Shown: piece by piece, positions 1 to 9,337 of the stretch
How the letters are laid out: every line of letters begins with the position of its first letter
How positions within the stretch are numbered: position 1 is the stretch's first letter
Source: Caulobacter vibrioides
GTDB taxonomy: Bacteria > Pseudomonadota > Alphaproteobacteria > Caulobacterales > Caulobacteraceae
Direction: 5' to 3'
Assembly: GCF_002310375.3 (NCBI RefSeq)
Contig: NZ_CP023315.3
Location: forward strand, 2,294,001 to 2,358,000
DNA length: 64,000 nucleotides
The notes under the pieces: generated by a model
The model's input: the letters and a program-made list of their open reading frames with translations, nothing else
Told to the model about the DNA's origin: nothing
The model's database searches: none
Program-made: the position numbers and the translations under genes

Positions 1-28
1 TCCTCCTCGGTCGCTTGGTCTCTCTAGA

Positions 29-3000
29 ATGTCGTTCATCAAACAGCGGTTCGCTTCCCCCACGCTGTCACGGACCGAGCTCTGGACGGCGCTCGGCCTC
101 AGCGTGGTGCTGATCTTCTTCATCACCAGCGGGGTCATCGCCTACCGCAACGTCGCGATGCTTCGCGCCAACAGTCAGAAGGTCTGGCACACGCACGACG
201 TGATGATGGCGCTGAACGAACTGATGGCGCTGACCCAGGACGCTGAGACGGGCCAACGCGGCTATCTGCTGACGGGCAAGTCCGAGTACCTGAAACCTTA
301 TGAGGTCGCGGCGTCTGAGACGGCGTCACGGATGCAGACCGTTCACGACCTGACGCGCGATAACCCGACGCAGCAGTCGCACATCAAGACCCTAGAGCGT
401 CAGATCAAGGCCAAGTTCGAGGAGCTTGAGGAGACCATTCGCCTGCGCCGCGACGGAAGCCAGGCGGCGGCCCTGGCGATCGTCGACACCGATCGCGGCA
501 AGATCGAGATGGACGCGATCCGGGGCCAGATCGAGACGATGCGGCGCGAGGAGGATCGCCAACGCGACCTGCGCCTGTCAGAGATGGAGGCCGCCTATCG
601 CACCGCCCTGTTGAGCGGGGTGCTGTCGAGCCTTCTCGGCGCCGTGCTCACCCTGGTCGTGTTCCATCTGATCCGGCGCGCCAATCGCGCCCAGGCGCGC
701 GAGGAGTGGCTGCAAACCGGACAGGTCGGCCTCTCGGAAGCGATGATGGGCGACAAGTCGGTCGAAGCGCTCTCCGACAGTATCCTGACCTATCTGTCGC
801 AGTATGTCGGCTTCCAGGCGGGCGTGATCTTCAAAGGCGAGAACGGGCGGTTCCTTCGCACGGCGAGCCTTGGCCTGTCTGCCGACGCCGATACGCCCAC
901 ACGCTTCGGCCTCAAGGAAGGTCTTTTGGGTAAGGTCGCGGCCGAAGGTAAGGCCACGATCATCCAGGACGTCCCGGACGGCTACATGACGATCGGCTCT
1001 GGGCTGGGCCACGACAAGCCGCGCCACCTCGTCGTGGCGCCGACCCACGCCGACGATGTCGTCAACGCGGTCATCGAGCTTGGCTTCCTGCATCCCGTCG
1101 ACGACCAGGTCCTCGAACTGCTGCGCCAGGCCGCGCCGGCGATCGGGATCACCCTGCGCTCGGCGCGCTACCGGTCCGAGCTGCAGAACGCGCTTGAGCA
1201 AACCCAGCGCCAGGCCGAGGAACTTCAGGTCCAGAGCGAGGAGCTCCGCGTCTCCAACGAGGAGTTGGAGGAGCAGGGTCGCGCTCTGAAGGAGTCGCAA
1301 ATCCGCCTCGAGCAGCAACAGGCCGAGCTGGAACAGACCAACAGCCAGCTCGAAGAGCAGGCCCAGACACTGGAGAACCAGCGCGATGAACTGGAGCGCA
1401 CCAGCGCGGCCGTGAGACTGAAGGCGCGCGAACTGGAACAGGCCAGTCAGTACAAGTCGGACTTCCTGGCCAACATGTCCCACGAGCTGCGCACGCCGCT
1501 CAATTCGCTGCTTATCCTCTCCAAGCTGCTCGGCGACAATCGGCAGGGCAACCTGACGGCGGAGCAGGTCAAGTTCGCCCAGACGATCGCCTCTTCGGGC
1601 AATGATCTTCTGACGCTGATCAACGACATCCTTGACCTGTCGAAGATCGAGGCCGGCCATGTCGAGGTGCGCGCCGAGCCGATGCTGCTGCAACGCCTGA
1701 GCGACGATCTGCGGCAGCTCTTCCAGCCGGTCGCGGCCGAGCGCGGCCTCGACTTCGAGATCGAGATCGCCGCCGACTGTCCGGCCAGCATAGAAACCGA
1801 CCGTCAACGCCTCGAACAGGTGCTCAAGAACCTGCTGTCGAACGCGTTCAAGTTCACAGAGAAGGGCGGCGTGCGCCTTGAGGCGACCCTGTCGGGGTCA
1901 CGCGATATCGCGTTCTCCGTCATCGACACCGGCATCGGCGTCTCACGTGAGCAACAGGACGCGATCTTCGAAGCCTTCCGTCAGGCCGATGGAACGATCA
2001 GCCGCAAGTACGGCGGCACGGGCCTGGGACTTTCGATCTCTCGCGAACTGTCCCGCCTGCTGGGCGGTTCGATCGCGATGCGTAGCCAGCCTGGCGAGGG
2101 CAGCGCCTTCACGGTCACGATCCCCCTCGCCTACGACCCTGCCCGCGTTGCGCCAAGGGACCAACCGCCGGCGGCCACGCCGGCGCCGCCGTCACGTCAG
2201 GCGGCGGCGCGCCCGCCATCCGTTCGCGGGGCGGTCGATGACGATCGTGATCAACTGACCAGCGGTCGCCGTGTCCTTCTCGTGATCGAGGATGACGACA
2301 AGTTCGCCGGTATCGTTCGTGATCTGTCGCGAGAGCTCGGCTTCCAGTGCCTGGTCGCCGGCACCGCTGAGGAGGCCTTGAAACTGGCCCGTCGCTTCAA
2401 ACCTAGCGCCGTGGTGCTGGACGTCGGCCTGCCCGATGAGTCCGGCCTGATCGTTCTGGATCGACTCAAACGAGACGATGCGACCCGCCATATTCCAATT
2501 CATGTGGTCTCGGCGCTCGACCACAGTCAGACCGCACTCTCGCTCGGGGCGATAGGCTATCTGATCAAGCCGGTAGAGCGCGAAGCGCTGGCCGAGGTGC
2601 TGAGGTCGCTGGAGGCCAAGCTGTCGAGCACGGTCCGCCGCGTTCTGATCGTCGAGGACGACCTCGTCCAGCGGGAGGCGGTCGGCAACCTGTTGTCGTC
2701 GAGCGATGTCGAGACCGTGGGCGTCGGCACGGCCGCCGAATGCCTGGAGATGCTTCGCGAGCAAACCTTCGACTGCATGGTGTTGGACCTTTCCCTGCCC
2801 GACGCCTCCGGCTTCTCCCTGCTGGAGACACTCAGTCACGCCGGGGACCACACCTTCCCGCCGGTGATCGTCTACACCGGCCATGACCTCTCGGCCGACG
2901 ATGAGCAGCGCCTGCGACGCTACTCCAATTCGATCATCATCAAGGGCGCGAAGTCTCCCGAGCGACTGTTGGACGAGGTCTCGCTGTTCCTGCACCAGGT

Positions 3001-3454
3001 GGTGTCGGAGCTTCCGGCCGAACAGCAGAAGATGATCCAGAAGGCCCGCCATCGCGATGCGGTGCTGGAGGGGCGTCGCGTGCTGATCGTCGAGGACGAC
3101 ATCCGCAACGTCTATTCGCTGACCAACGTCTTGGAGCCGCGCGGCGCCGTCGTCGAGATCGCGCGCAACGGCCAGGAGGCGATCGACGCCCTCAACCGGT
3201 CGGCCGAGGATCCGGCGCGTGCGATCGACCTCGTCCTGATGGACGTCATGATGCCGGTGATGGACGGGCTGACGGCCGCGAGCCAGATCCGTCTGGACGG
3301 GCGCTGGTCCAAGCTGCCGATCCTGATGCTGACCGCCAAGGCCATGCCCGATGATCAGGCGCGCTGCATCGCGGCGGGGGCCAACGACTACATGGCCAAG
3401 CCGATCGACGTCGACAAGCTGCTGTCCCTGGTTCGCGTCTGGATGCCGAGGTAG
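29..3454 (+). CDS. CHASE3/GAF hybrid histidine kinase with three receiver domains
   Basis: A 1141-residue membrane sensor kinase. An N-terminal membrane segment (about 20-40) and a second one near 195-215 bracket a periplasmic CHASE3-like region. A GAF-like domain (about 235-375) and a long Glu/Gln-rich coiled coil (about 385-470) follow. The HisKA domain has SHELRTPLNS with phospho-acceptor His485, and the HATPase domain shows NLLSNAFKFT and DTGIGVS. Three C-terminal receiver domains have predicted phospho-aspartates at 798, 920 and 1072. It is the first gene of a four-gene operon with CheR, CheB and a second kinase, the next gene starting 4 bases after its stop. No strong ribosome site is visible in the 28 bases upstream, so the start is not certain. 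The stimulus is unknown. Confidence 0.9.
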   Translation: MSFIKQRFASPTLSRTELWTALGLSVVLIFFITSGVIAYRNVAMLRANSQKVWHTHDVMMALNELMALTQDAETGQRGYLLTGKSEYLKPYEVAASETASRMQTVHDLTRDNPTQQSHIKTLERQIKAKFEELEETIRLRRDGSQAAALAIVDTDRGKIEMDAIRGQIETMRREEDRQRDLRLSEMEAAYRTALLSGVLSSLLGAVLTLVVFHLIRRANRAQAREEWLQTGQVGLSEAMMGDKSVEALSDSILTYLSQYVGFQAGVIFKGENGRFLRTASLGLSADADTPTRFGLKEGLLGKVAAEGKATIIQDVPDGYMTIGSGLGHDKPRHLVVAPTHADDVVNAVIELGFLHPVDDQVLELLRQAAPAIGITLRSARYRSELQNALEQTQRQAEELQVQSEELRVSNEELEEQGRALKESQIRLEQQQAELEQTNSQLEEQAQTLENQRDELERTSAAVRLKARELEQASQYKSDFLANMSHELRTPLNSLLILSKLLGDNRQGNLTAEQVKFAQTIASSGNDLLTLINDILDLSKIEAGHVEVRAEPMLLQRLSDDLRQLFQPVAAERGLDFEIEIAADCPASIETDRQRLEQVLKNLLSNAFKFTEKGGVRLEATLSGSRDIAFSVIDTGIGVSREQQDAIFEAFRQADGTISRKYGGTGLGLSISRELSRLLGGSIAMRSQPGEGSAFTVTIPLAYDPARVAPRDQPPAATPAPPSRQAAARPPSVRGAVDDDRDQLTSGRRVLLVIEDDDKFAGIVRDLSRELGFQCLVAGTAEEALKLARRFKPSAVVLDVGLPDESGLIVLDRLKRDDATRHIPIHVVSALDHSQTALSLGAIGYLIKPVEREALAEVLRSLEAKLSSTVRRVLIVEDDLVQREAVGNLLSSSDVETVGVGTAAECLEMLREQTFDCMVLDLSLPDASGFSLLETLSHAGDHTFPPVIVYTGHDLSADDEQRLRRYSNSIIIKGAKSPERLLDEVSLFLHQVVSELPAEQQKMIQKARHRDAVLEGRRVLIVEDDIRNVYSLTNVLEPRGAVVEIARNGQEAIDALNRSAEDPARAIDLVLMDVMMPVMDGLTAASQIRLDGRWSKLPILMLTAKAMPDDQARCIAAGANDYMAKPIDVDKLLSLVRVWMPR

Positions 3455-3458
3455 CCCC

Positions 3459-4283
3459 GTGCCCGACGCGATTGAGGATATTGAGGTCCAGCTTCTCCTG
3501 GAGGCGCTTTTCCAGCGCTACCACTACGACTTTCGCCACTATGCGCGGGCGTCCATCAAGCGACGCCTGACCCAGGCCCGCACCCAGCTGGGCGTTCCGA
3601 CGATCTCGGCGCTTCAGGATCGCGTGCTGCACGATCCGTCGATGCTGCCGCGCCTGCTCGACTTTCTCACCGTCCAGGTGAGCGAGATGTTCCGCGACCC
3701 ATCCTATTACAAGGCGTTGCGCGAGAAGGTGCTGCCTCACTTGAGCACCTATCCCTCGCTGAAGGTCTGGATCGCCGGCTGCAGCAATGGGGAAGAGGTC
3801 TATTCGCTGGCCATCCTCTTCAAGGAGGAAGGCCTCTACGACCGCACGATCTTCTACGCCACGGATATCAATCCCGAAGCGCTCGCGGCTGCAGAAGCCG
3901 GCGCCTACTCGGTGGACCGCATTCGCAAGTTCACTGAGAGCCACCAGCGGTCGGGCGGCAAGTCTTCCCTGTCCGATCACTACTCCGCCGCCTATGGCCG
4001 CGCTGTGTTCGACAAGGGCCTGCGCAGCCGGGTCGTGTTCTCCGATCACAGCCTGGTCACCGACGCGGTGTTCGCCGAGATGCACCTGATCTCGTGCCGG
4101 AACGTGTTGATCTATTTTGACCGCCCTCTGCAGGATCGGGCGATCGGCCTTTTCCGGGACTCGCTGACGCGGAAGGGGTTCCTGGGCCTGGGGTCGAAGG
4201 AAAGCCTGCGGTTCTCCACGCACGCCCCGGCGTTCGCCGACTTCGCGCCGGAGGATAAGATCTATCAGAGGCGCGAGCCATGA
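3459..4283 (+). CDS. CheR-type protein-glutamate methyltransferase
   Basis: A 274-residue SAM-dependent methyltransferase of the CheR family. It has an N-terminal helical CheR_N region, the SAM-binding motif IAGCSNGEEVYSLAIL and the family motif SCRNVLIYF. The GTG start at 3459 lies just after the kinase stop; the frame is open further upstream, but that would overlap the kinase and gives an arginine-rich, non-homologous N-terminus. Its end overlaps the CheB start by 4 bases (ATGA). No chemoreceptor, CheA or CheW is nearby, so its substrate is probably the Glu-rich coiled coil of the neighbouring kinase rather than a chemotaxis receptor; that is inference. Confidence 0.88.
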   Translation: MPDAIEDIEVQLLLEALFQRYHYDFRHYARASIKRRLTQARTQLGVPTISALQDRVLHDPSMLPRLLDFLTVQVSEMFRDPSYYKALREKVLPHLSTYPSLKVWIAGCSNGEEVYSLAILFKEEGLYDRTIFYATDINPEALAAAEAGAYSVDRIRKFTESHQRSGGKSSLSDHYSAAYGRAVFDKGLRSRVVFSDHSLVTDAVFAEMHLISCRNVLIYFDRPLQDRAIGLFRDSLTRKGFLGLGSKESLRFSTHAPAFADFAPEDKIYQRREP

Positions 4284-4855
4284 CGGGCGAGCGCCACAAG
4301 GCGATCCTGATCGGCGCCTCCGCCGGCGCGGTGCAGGCGCTGCTGGCGATCCTGCCCGCCCTGCCCGCCAGCTTTCCGCTGCCGATCCTGGTGGTCGTGC
4401 ACATCCCGCCCGATCGCGACAACATGCTGGTGCCGCTCCTGCAGTCGAAGTGCCGGATCACCGTCAAGGAGGCCGAGGACAAGGAGCCGATAGAGGGCGG
4501 CGTGATCTACTTCGCGCCGTCGGACTATCACCTGCTGGTCGAAACCGATCGGAGCCTGGCGCTGTCCACCGACGAGCCGATGAACTTCTCGCGCCCCTCG
4601 ATCGACGTGCTGTTCGAAAGCGCCGCCGACGCCTTTGGCGCGGGCCTGGTGGGCGTGATCCTGACCGGCGCTAACCATGACGGCGCCCAAGGGCTGCGCA
4701 CCGTCCAAGCGGTGGGCGGCGTGGCGATCGTCCAGGATCGGGCTGAGGCCTACGCCACCGCCATGCCGGACGCCGCGCTCCAGGCCTGTCCGTCCGCGCA
4801 CACCATGACCATCGCCGCCATCACGACGTACCTGACGAGACTGGGGGCCGCATGA
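4280..4855 (+). CDS. Free-standing CheB-type methylesterase
   Basis: A 191-residue CheB catalytic domain with no receiver domain. The serine lies in GASAGAVQ, the histidine in VVVHIPP and the aspartate in LTGANHDGAQG, matching the Ser-His-Asp triad of protein-glutamate methylesterases. Classical CheB carries an N-terminal receiver for control by CheA; its absence means control must come from partners, possibly the receiver domains of the flanking kinases. Overlaps both neighbours by 4 bases (ATGA), so it should be translationally coupled. Confidence 0.88.
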   Translation: MTGERHKAILIGASAGAVQALLAILPALPASFPLPILVVVHIPPDRDNMLVPLLQSKCRITVKEAEDKEPIEGGVIYFAPSDYHLLVETDRSLALSTDEPMNFSRPSIDVLFESAADAFGAGLVGVILTGANHDGAQGLRTVQAVGGVAIVQDRAEAYATAMPDAALQACPSAHTMTIAAITTYLTRLGAA

Positions 4856-6006
4856 CCAACGCGGACAAGCCGATTAACTTCCTTCTGGTCGACGATCTGG
4901 AGGAAAACCTACAGGCGCTCGAAGCCCTGCTGCAGCGGGAGGGTCTGAGATGTCTGAAGGCGCGCAGCGGCGAGGAAGCGCTGGAGCTCCTGTTGACGCA
5001 TGAGGTCGCCCTGGCCCTGCTCGACGTCCAGATGCCGGGTATGAATGGCTTCGAGCTTGCCGAGTTCATGCGGGGCAGCGAGCGCGCGCGCCACATCCCC
5101 ATCATCTTCGTGACGGCCGGCGCAGCGGACAGCCAGCGGCGGTTCCGAGGCTATGAAGCCGGCGCGGTGGATTTCATCCAAAAGCCCATCGAAACCGACG
5201 TCTTGCGCAGCAAGGCCAACGTGTTCTTCGACCTCCACCAGCAGCGCCGCCAGATCGAGGCCCAACGCGACGAGCTGGAAGCGGCCGCCCAAGCGCTCCG
5301 CCGCGCCGATCGGCACAAGGACAGCTTCCTGGCGGTCCTGGCCCATGAGCTACGCAACCCCGTCGCCGCGCTCAGCGGGGGTCTGCACCTGCTGAACAAG
5401 GACATCCCGCCCGAACGCGCCCAGGACATCCGGGGCCGCATGGAGCGGATGCTGGACCACCTGAGCCACCTGGTCGATGACCTCCTCGACGTCTCGCGCG
5501 TCAGCCAGGGCAAGATCTCGCTCAAGAAGCAGCGGGTCGAGCTTAGCGATGTCCTGCAGTCGGCGATCGAGGCCAGTCAGCACACCATCGAGGCCGCGCG
5601 GCACCACTTTGTCGTCGAGACGCCCAAGGCGCCGGTCTGGTTGGACGCTGACCACACCCGCGTAGCCCAGATCGTCGCCAACCTGCTGAATAACGCCGCC
5701 AAGTATACGCCGCCCGGCGGCGTGGTGACGCTTGCGGCGGTCGCCGATGGTCGCACGGTGATGATCAAGGTGTCGGACACCGGGGTCGGCATTCCTGAGG
5801 AGATGCAGTCAAAGATCTTCGAGATCTTCGCTCAGGTCGAGGACCACCTTGGCAAGTCGCAGGGAGGCCTGGGCATCGGTCTGGCCCTGGTCAGACAACT
5901 GGTGGCGCTGCATGGCGGAACCATCACCGTCCACAGCGACGGCGAGGGCAAAGGCAGCACCTTCACCGTGCGCCTGCCGCTATCGACGGACCAAGGCGAA
6001 GGCTAA
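4852..6006 (+). CDS. Receiver-histidine kinase protein (REC-HisKA-HATPase)
   Basis: A 384-residue soluble protein with an N-terminal receiver (phospho-acceptor Asp58 in LLDVQMPG), a short helical linker, HisKA (His165 in LAHELRNP) and a HATPase with NLLNNAAKYT, DTGVGIP and GLGIGLALV motifs. The receiver-first order suggests a kinase whose activity is set by phosphorylation from another kinase, plausibly the upstream hybrid kinase. It is the last gene of the four-gene operon. No DNA-binding output is encoded in the operon, so the final target lies elsewhere. Confidence 0.88.
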   Translation: MTNADKPINFLLVDDLEENLQALEALLQREGLRCLKARSGEEALELLLTHEVALALLDVQMPGMNGFELAEFMRGSERARHIPIIFVTAGAADSQRRFRGYEAGAVDFIQKPIETDVLRSKANVFFDLHQQRRQIEAQRDELEAAAQALRRADRHKDSFLAVLAHELRNPVAALSGGLHLLNKDIPPERAQDIRGRMERMLDHLSHLVDDLLDVSRVSQGKISLKKQRVELSDVLQSAIEASQHTIEAARHHFVVETPKAPVWLDADHTRVAQIVANLLNNAAKYTPPGGVVTLAAVADGRTVMIKVSDTGVGIPEEMQSKIFEIFAQVEDHLGKSQGGLGIGLALVRQLVALHGGTITVHSDGEGKGSTFTVRLPLSTDQGEG

Positions 6007-6051
6007 GGCCTCCTGCGCTCACCATGCTCGGGCCTTGTCGCCCAACAGGTT

Positions 6052-6600
6052 TTAGCGCGTCGCCCAGGCCCTGCCGATCTCGGCGAGCGGCACACAGCCA
6101 TTATACGCTCCGGGCACGGGATCGTACTTCAGAGCCATGGTCGCGCCCGGCTCCGAGGTGAAATAGCCGACCGTGACGAAATCCTCGAGCAGCGGGAAGA
6201 AGTGCCCGCTGGTCGAGGCGGCGGTCTCACGATCATACACGTTGAGGATCGCGACCTGCTGCTCGGGCGCGAGCGCGACAAAGAGCTTGCCGTGGGCCGC
6301 CTTTGCGTCGGCGTCCATGCGGGCGAACCCCGCCGTCAGTTGGTCGATCTGCCACTTCTCGCAATAGTTGGCCATCGCGCGGTCGATGAACTGCGGCACG
6401 CCGGCCGCCCGAGCGCCGGGCGTATCCGTGGCGGGAATGATCAGCTCAGAGACAACATCGAGGATCTGAGCCTGCTCGGGCGTCAGGGCCGTCGGCGTCC
6501 AGCTCAGCGCGGTCGTCGCCGCAGCGGTTCCCGCCCATCCCGTCGCCGCGGCGCCGACCGTCAGGGCCAGACCACGAAGGGCGTCACGTCGGTTCAGCAT
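6052..6600 (-). CDS. lacC: Gluconate 2-dehydrogenase subunit 3-like; small subunit of sugar 3-dehydrogenase (LacC-like)
   Basis: A 182-residue protein starting MLNRRDALRGLAL, a twin-arginine signal followed by a hydrophobic Ala-rich segment; the rest matches the gluconate 2-dehydrogenase subunit 3 family. In related dehydrogenases this subunit carries the Tat signal that exports the catalytic subunit, which has none of its own. The start overlaps the stop of the GMC gene by one base (TGATG). Order and family match the LacA/LacB/LacC system of Caulobacter crescentus needed for lactose use; the symbol rests on that resemblance and was not checked by alignment. Confidence 0.75.
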   Translation of the reverse strand: MLNRRDALRGLALTVGAAATGWAGTAAATTALSWTPTALTPEQAQILDVVSELIIPATDTPGARAAGVPQFIDRAMANYCEKWQIDQLTAGFARMDADAKAAHGKLFVALAPEQQVAILNVYDRETAASTSGHFFPLLEDFVTVGYFTSEPGATMALKYDPVPGAYNGCVPLAEIGRAWATR

Positions 6601-8339
6601 CACAGCTCTCCCCGCTTGCGGGCGCGCACGGCGTGGTCGGCGGCCCGGGCCGTCAAGGCCATGTAGGTCAGGGACGGGTTGACGCACGAGGCCGAGGTCA
6701 TGGCCGCGCCGTCAGTGACATAGACGTTCTTGCACTCGTGGACCTGATTGTGCGCGTTCAGCACGGAGGTCTTGGGATCGCGTCCCATCCGGGCGGTGCC
6801 CATCTCGTGGATGCCGAGACCTGGCGCGAAGCCGTTGTCGTGACCGCGCACGTTCTTGAAGCCCGCCGCCTCCAGCATCTCGGCGGCGGCGGACTGCATG
6901 TCGCGCCGCATCGCCATCTCGTTGTCGCGCATGGTGACGTTCATCGTCAGGGTGGGAAGCCCGAACTTGTCCTTTACGTCGCGGTTCAGCGTGACCCGAT
7001 TGTCGGCGTAAGGCAGCATTTCGCCAAAACCGCCCAGGCCCATGGTCCAGGCCCCCGGTTGGCTGAGCTCGGCCTTCCGCGCTGCGCCAAAGCCCCGGCC
7101 GCCCTTGCCGCGATCCCGCTCCCACGTCGCGCGACCCGCGCCGCCCTGGTAGCCGAAGCCGCGCAGATAGTCCGAGCGCTTGGTCGCCGCATCGCCCAGA
7201 TTGCGGAAGCGCGGCACATAGATCCCGTTTGGCCGCCGTCCAGAGAAGTACGTGTCAGCAAACTCCGGCGCTTCGCCCGAGGCGCCGACGCCCAGATGGT
7301 GGTCCATGACGTTACGGCCGAGCTGGTCGCTGGCGTTGCCGAAGCCATTCGGGAACCGCGAACTGGTCGAGTTCATCATGATCCAGGCCGAGTTCAGCGC
7401 CGAGGCGCAGAGGAAGATCACATCGGCGTGGAATTCCTCATCCTTGAGCGTCTCGGCGTCGAGGATGCGCACGCCGCTGGCCCGCCCCTTGCGCTCGTCA
7501 TGGATCAGCTCGGTGACGATCGAGTTGGGACGGATCACCAGATTGCCCGTCCGCTCGGCCGCGATCAGTCCGCCGGAATTGGAGCTGTAATAGGCGCCGA
7601 ACGGGCAGCCGCGGATGCAGAGATTGCGATACTGGCACTTGGTGCGCCCCAGCGAGAGCTGCTCCTCGGTGGGATCGGTCAGGTGCGCCGTACGGCCGAT
7701 CGTGACGCGTCGTTCGGGGAAGCGGGCCTCCGAGCGCGCCTTGAAGGCCTTCTCGACGCAGTTCAGCTCCATCGGCGGCTGGTATTGGCCGTCCGGGAAA
7801 TGCGGCAGCCCCTCGGCCTGGCCGGAAACACCGATGAAGCGCTCTACATGATCGTACCAGGGTGCAAGGTCCTCGTAGCGGATCGGCCAGTCGACCGCGA
7901 TCCCCTCCCGCGCGTTGGCCTCGAAGTCGATCGGGCTATGACGATAGCTCTGGCGTCCCCATGTCAGCGAGCGCCCGCCGACGTGGTAGCCCCGGATCCA
8001 GTCGAAGCGGTTTTCCTCGGTGTAGGGGTGCTCGTCGTCCCGCACGAAGAAGTGCTGGGTGTGCTCCGTCATCGTATAGCCGGTGCGGCGTTGGACGGGA
8101 TAATGCGCGGCGAGTTCAGCCTGCGGCAGTTGCCCTTGCGGGTACTTGGTCTGCCAGGGATCAAGCGTGGCGGTCGGGTAGTCTTCGAGGTGGCGGACCA
8201 TCGGGCCACGCTCCAAGACAAGGACCTTCAGTCCCTTCTCGGTCAGCTCCTTGGCCGCGATGCCGCCCGTAATGCCGCTGCCCACCACGATGGCGTCGTA
8301 AGTGTTCTTACGACGCGCGCGGCCGTTCAGGTTGGCCAT
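6600..8339 (-). CDS. lacA: GMC-family FAD sugar dehydrogenase, catalytic subunit (LacA-like glycoside 3-dehydrogenase)
   Basis: A 579-residue GMC oxidoreductase. The FAD-binding motif VVGSGITGG lies near residue 16, and the C-terminal GMC domain contains GIHEMGTARMG and NPSLTYMALTARAADHAVR. A CQYRNLCIRGCPFGA segment holds three closely spaced cysteines, as in dehydrogenases of this group that carry an Fe-S cluster. No signal peptide is present, fitting Tat export with subunit 3. Predicted role: oxidises lactose or other glycosides at C3 in the periplasm, passing electrons to the cytochrome c encoded nearby. The start at 8339 follows a GGGAG ribosome site. Family assignment is firm; the substrate is inferred from the C. 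crescentus lac locus. Confidence 0.85.
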   Translation of the reverse strand: MANLNGRARRKNTYDAIVVGSGITGGIAAKELTEKGLKVLVLERGPMVRHLEDYPTATLDPWQTKYPQGQLPQAELAAHYPVQRRTGYTMTEHTQHFFVRDDEHPYTEENRFDWIRGYHVGGRSLTWGRQSYRHSPIDFEANAREGIAVDWPIRYEDLAPWYDHVERFIGVSGQAEGLPHFPDGQYQPPMELNCVEKAFKARSEARFPERRVTIGRTAHLTDPTEEQLSLGRTKCQYRNLCIRGCPFGAYYSSNSGGLIAAERTGNLVIRPNSIVTELIHDERKGRASGVRILDAETLKDEEFHADVIFLCASALNSAWIMMNSTSSRFPNGFGNASDQLGRNVMDHHLGVGASGEAPEFADTYFSGRRPNGIYVPRFRNLGDAATKRSDYLRGFGYQGGAGRATWERDRGKGGRGFGAARKAELSQPGAWTMGLGGFGEMLPYADNRVTLNRDVKDKFGLPTLTMNVTMRDNEMAMRRDMQSAAAEMLEAAGFKNVRGHDNGFAPGLGIHEMGTARMGRDPKTSVLNAHNQVHECKNVYVTDGAAMTSASCVNPSLTYMALTARAADHAVRARKRGEL

Positions 8340-8439
8340 GTTCGCTCCCTTCGCGGTCCCTCGGCGAACCCCGTCGAGATGCTTCACACACCGCGACGCC
8401 CCCCTCCGGCGACCTCCTCATTCTTGCCTGGAGGCTTCC

Positions 8440-8455
8440 ATGAAATGGGTTACAT
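8440..8455. promoter_or_regulatory. Putative LacI-family operator between lacA and the DUF1080 gene
   Basis: The 16-mer ATGAAATGGGTTACAT lies in the divergent promoter region, about 50 bases before the DUF1080 start and 100 before lacA. It matches the reverse complement of the palindromic site at 14205-14220 at 13 of 16 positions. Shared occurrence at both divergent promoters of one catabolic locus suggests a common regulator, most likely the LacI protein encoded at 14320. No binding data. Confidence 0.5.
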
Positions 8456-8506
8456 TGCAAGAAAGCTCGGCGTTTCGACTGAGCAGAAGCACACAGGGAG
8501 AGCGCC

Positions 8507-9334
8507 ATGGTTTGGACGAAGTCGGTGCGGCGGTGCGCGACCTTGGGTGTCGCGGCGGGGCTGACGCTTTGCCTGCCCGGCGCCGCAAGCGCCGAAGAGG
8601 TCCGCGCCGGTCCGTGGCGCTCACTTTTCGACGGCAAGACGCTCGAAGGCTGGACCGCGAAGATCGCCAAGCATCCGGTCGGCGAGAACTACCGTCAGAC
8701 CTTCGTCGCCGACCAGGGCGTGATCCGGGTCTCCTATGCCGGCTACGACAAGTTCGACAACCAGTTCGGGCATCTGTTCCACAAGACGCCGCTCAGCGCC
8801 TACCGACTACGCTTTTCCTATCGCTTCCTCACCGAAGGCGGCCTGCCCGACACGCCGAATTGGGCGCGAGCCAACAGCGGGATCATGTTCCACAGCCAGA
8901 GCGCCGAGAGCATGACGGTCGATCAGCCCTTCCCGGTCTCGATCGAGTTCCAGCTCTTGGGCAAGGACGGCGACGCGCAGCGACCGACCGGCGCGGTCTG
9001 CACGCCTGGGATCACCATCACGATCGACGGCGCCAAGGTCAAAGAGCACTGCACGCCGCCGGCCAATGGCCCGACCATCGCCAATGGAACCTGGGTGCAG
9101 GCCGAGCTTGAGGTGCTGCCCAGCGGCGAAATCACCCAGAAGATCAACGGTGTCGTGGTGCACCACTATGCGGGCGCGGCCCTCGACCCCGACGACACCG
9201 TCGCCGGCGGAGCCAAGCCCTACATCCTGGCGCGCGGCGCACAGCCCGTGATCGGTGGCTACATCGCCCTGCAGAGCGAAGGTGCGCCGCTTGAGTTCAA
9301 GGACATCGAGATCCAGGAACTGACCCCGCGCTGA
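8507..9334 (+). CDS. DUF1080 (3-keto-disaccharide hydrolase) family protein, periplasmic
   Basis: A 275-residue protein with a signal peptide (cleavage likely after GAASA, about residue 28) and a DUF1080/3-keto-disaccharide hydrolase beta-sandwich: WRSLFDGKTLEGW near the start, NSGIMFHSQ in the middle and FKDIEIQEL at the end. Members of this family cleave or dehydrate 3-ketoglycosides such as 3-ketolactose. Its place between the dehydrogenase genes and the cytochrome c gene fits the step after C3 oxidation. AGGGAG precedes the ATG. Transcribed divergently from lacA with an operator-like site between. A second family member lies at 15425-16210. Confidence 0.85.
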   Translation: MVWTKSVRRCATLGVAAGLTLCLPGAASAEEVRAGPWRSLFDGKTLEGWTAKIAKHPVGENYRQTFVADQGVIRVSYAGYDKFDNQFGHLFHKTPLSAYRLRFSYRFLTEGGLPDTPNWARANSGIMFHSQSAESMTVDQPFPVSIEFQLLGKDGDAQRPTGAVCTPGITITIDGAKVKEHCTPPANGPTIANGTWVQAELEVLPSGEITQKINGVVVHHYAGAALDPDDTVAGGAKPYILARGAQPVIGGYIALQSEGAPLEFKDIEIQELTPR

Positions 9335-9337
9335 GGC

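Noticed and set aside
578..1807. Long open frame on the minus strand opposite the hybrid kinase
   Set aside because: It lies wholly inside a clear gene, has no recognisable domain and reflects high GC third positions.
6633..8564. 643-codon plus-strand frame opposite lacA
   Set aside because: Low-complexity Arg/Ala/Gly/Val-rich product antisense to a well-supported GMC gene.
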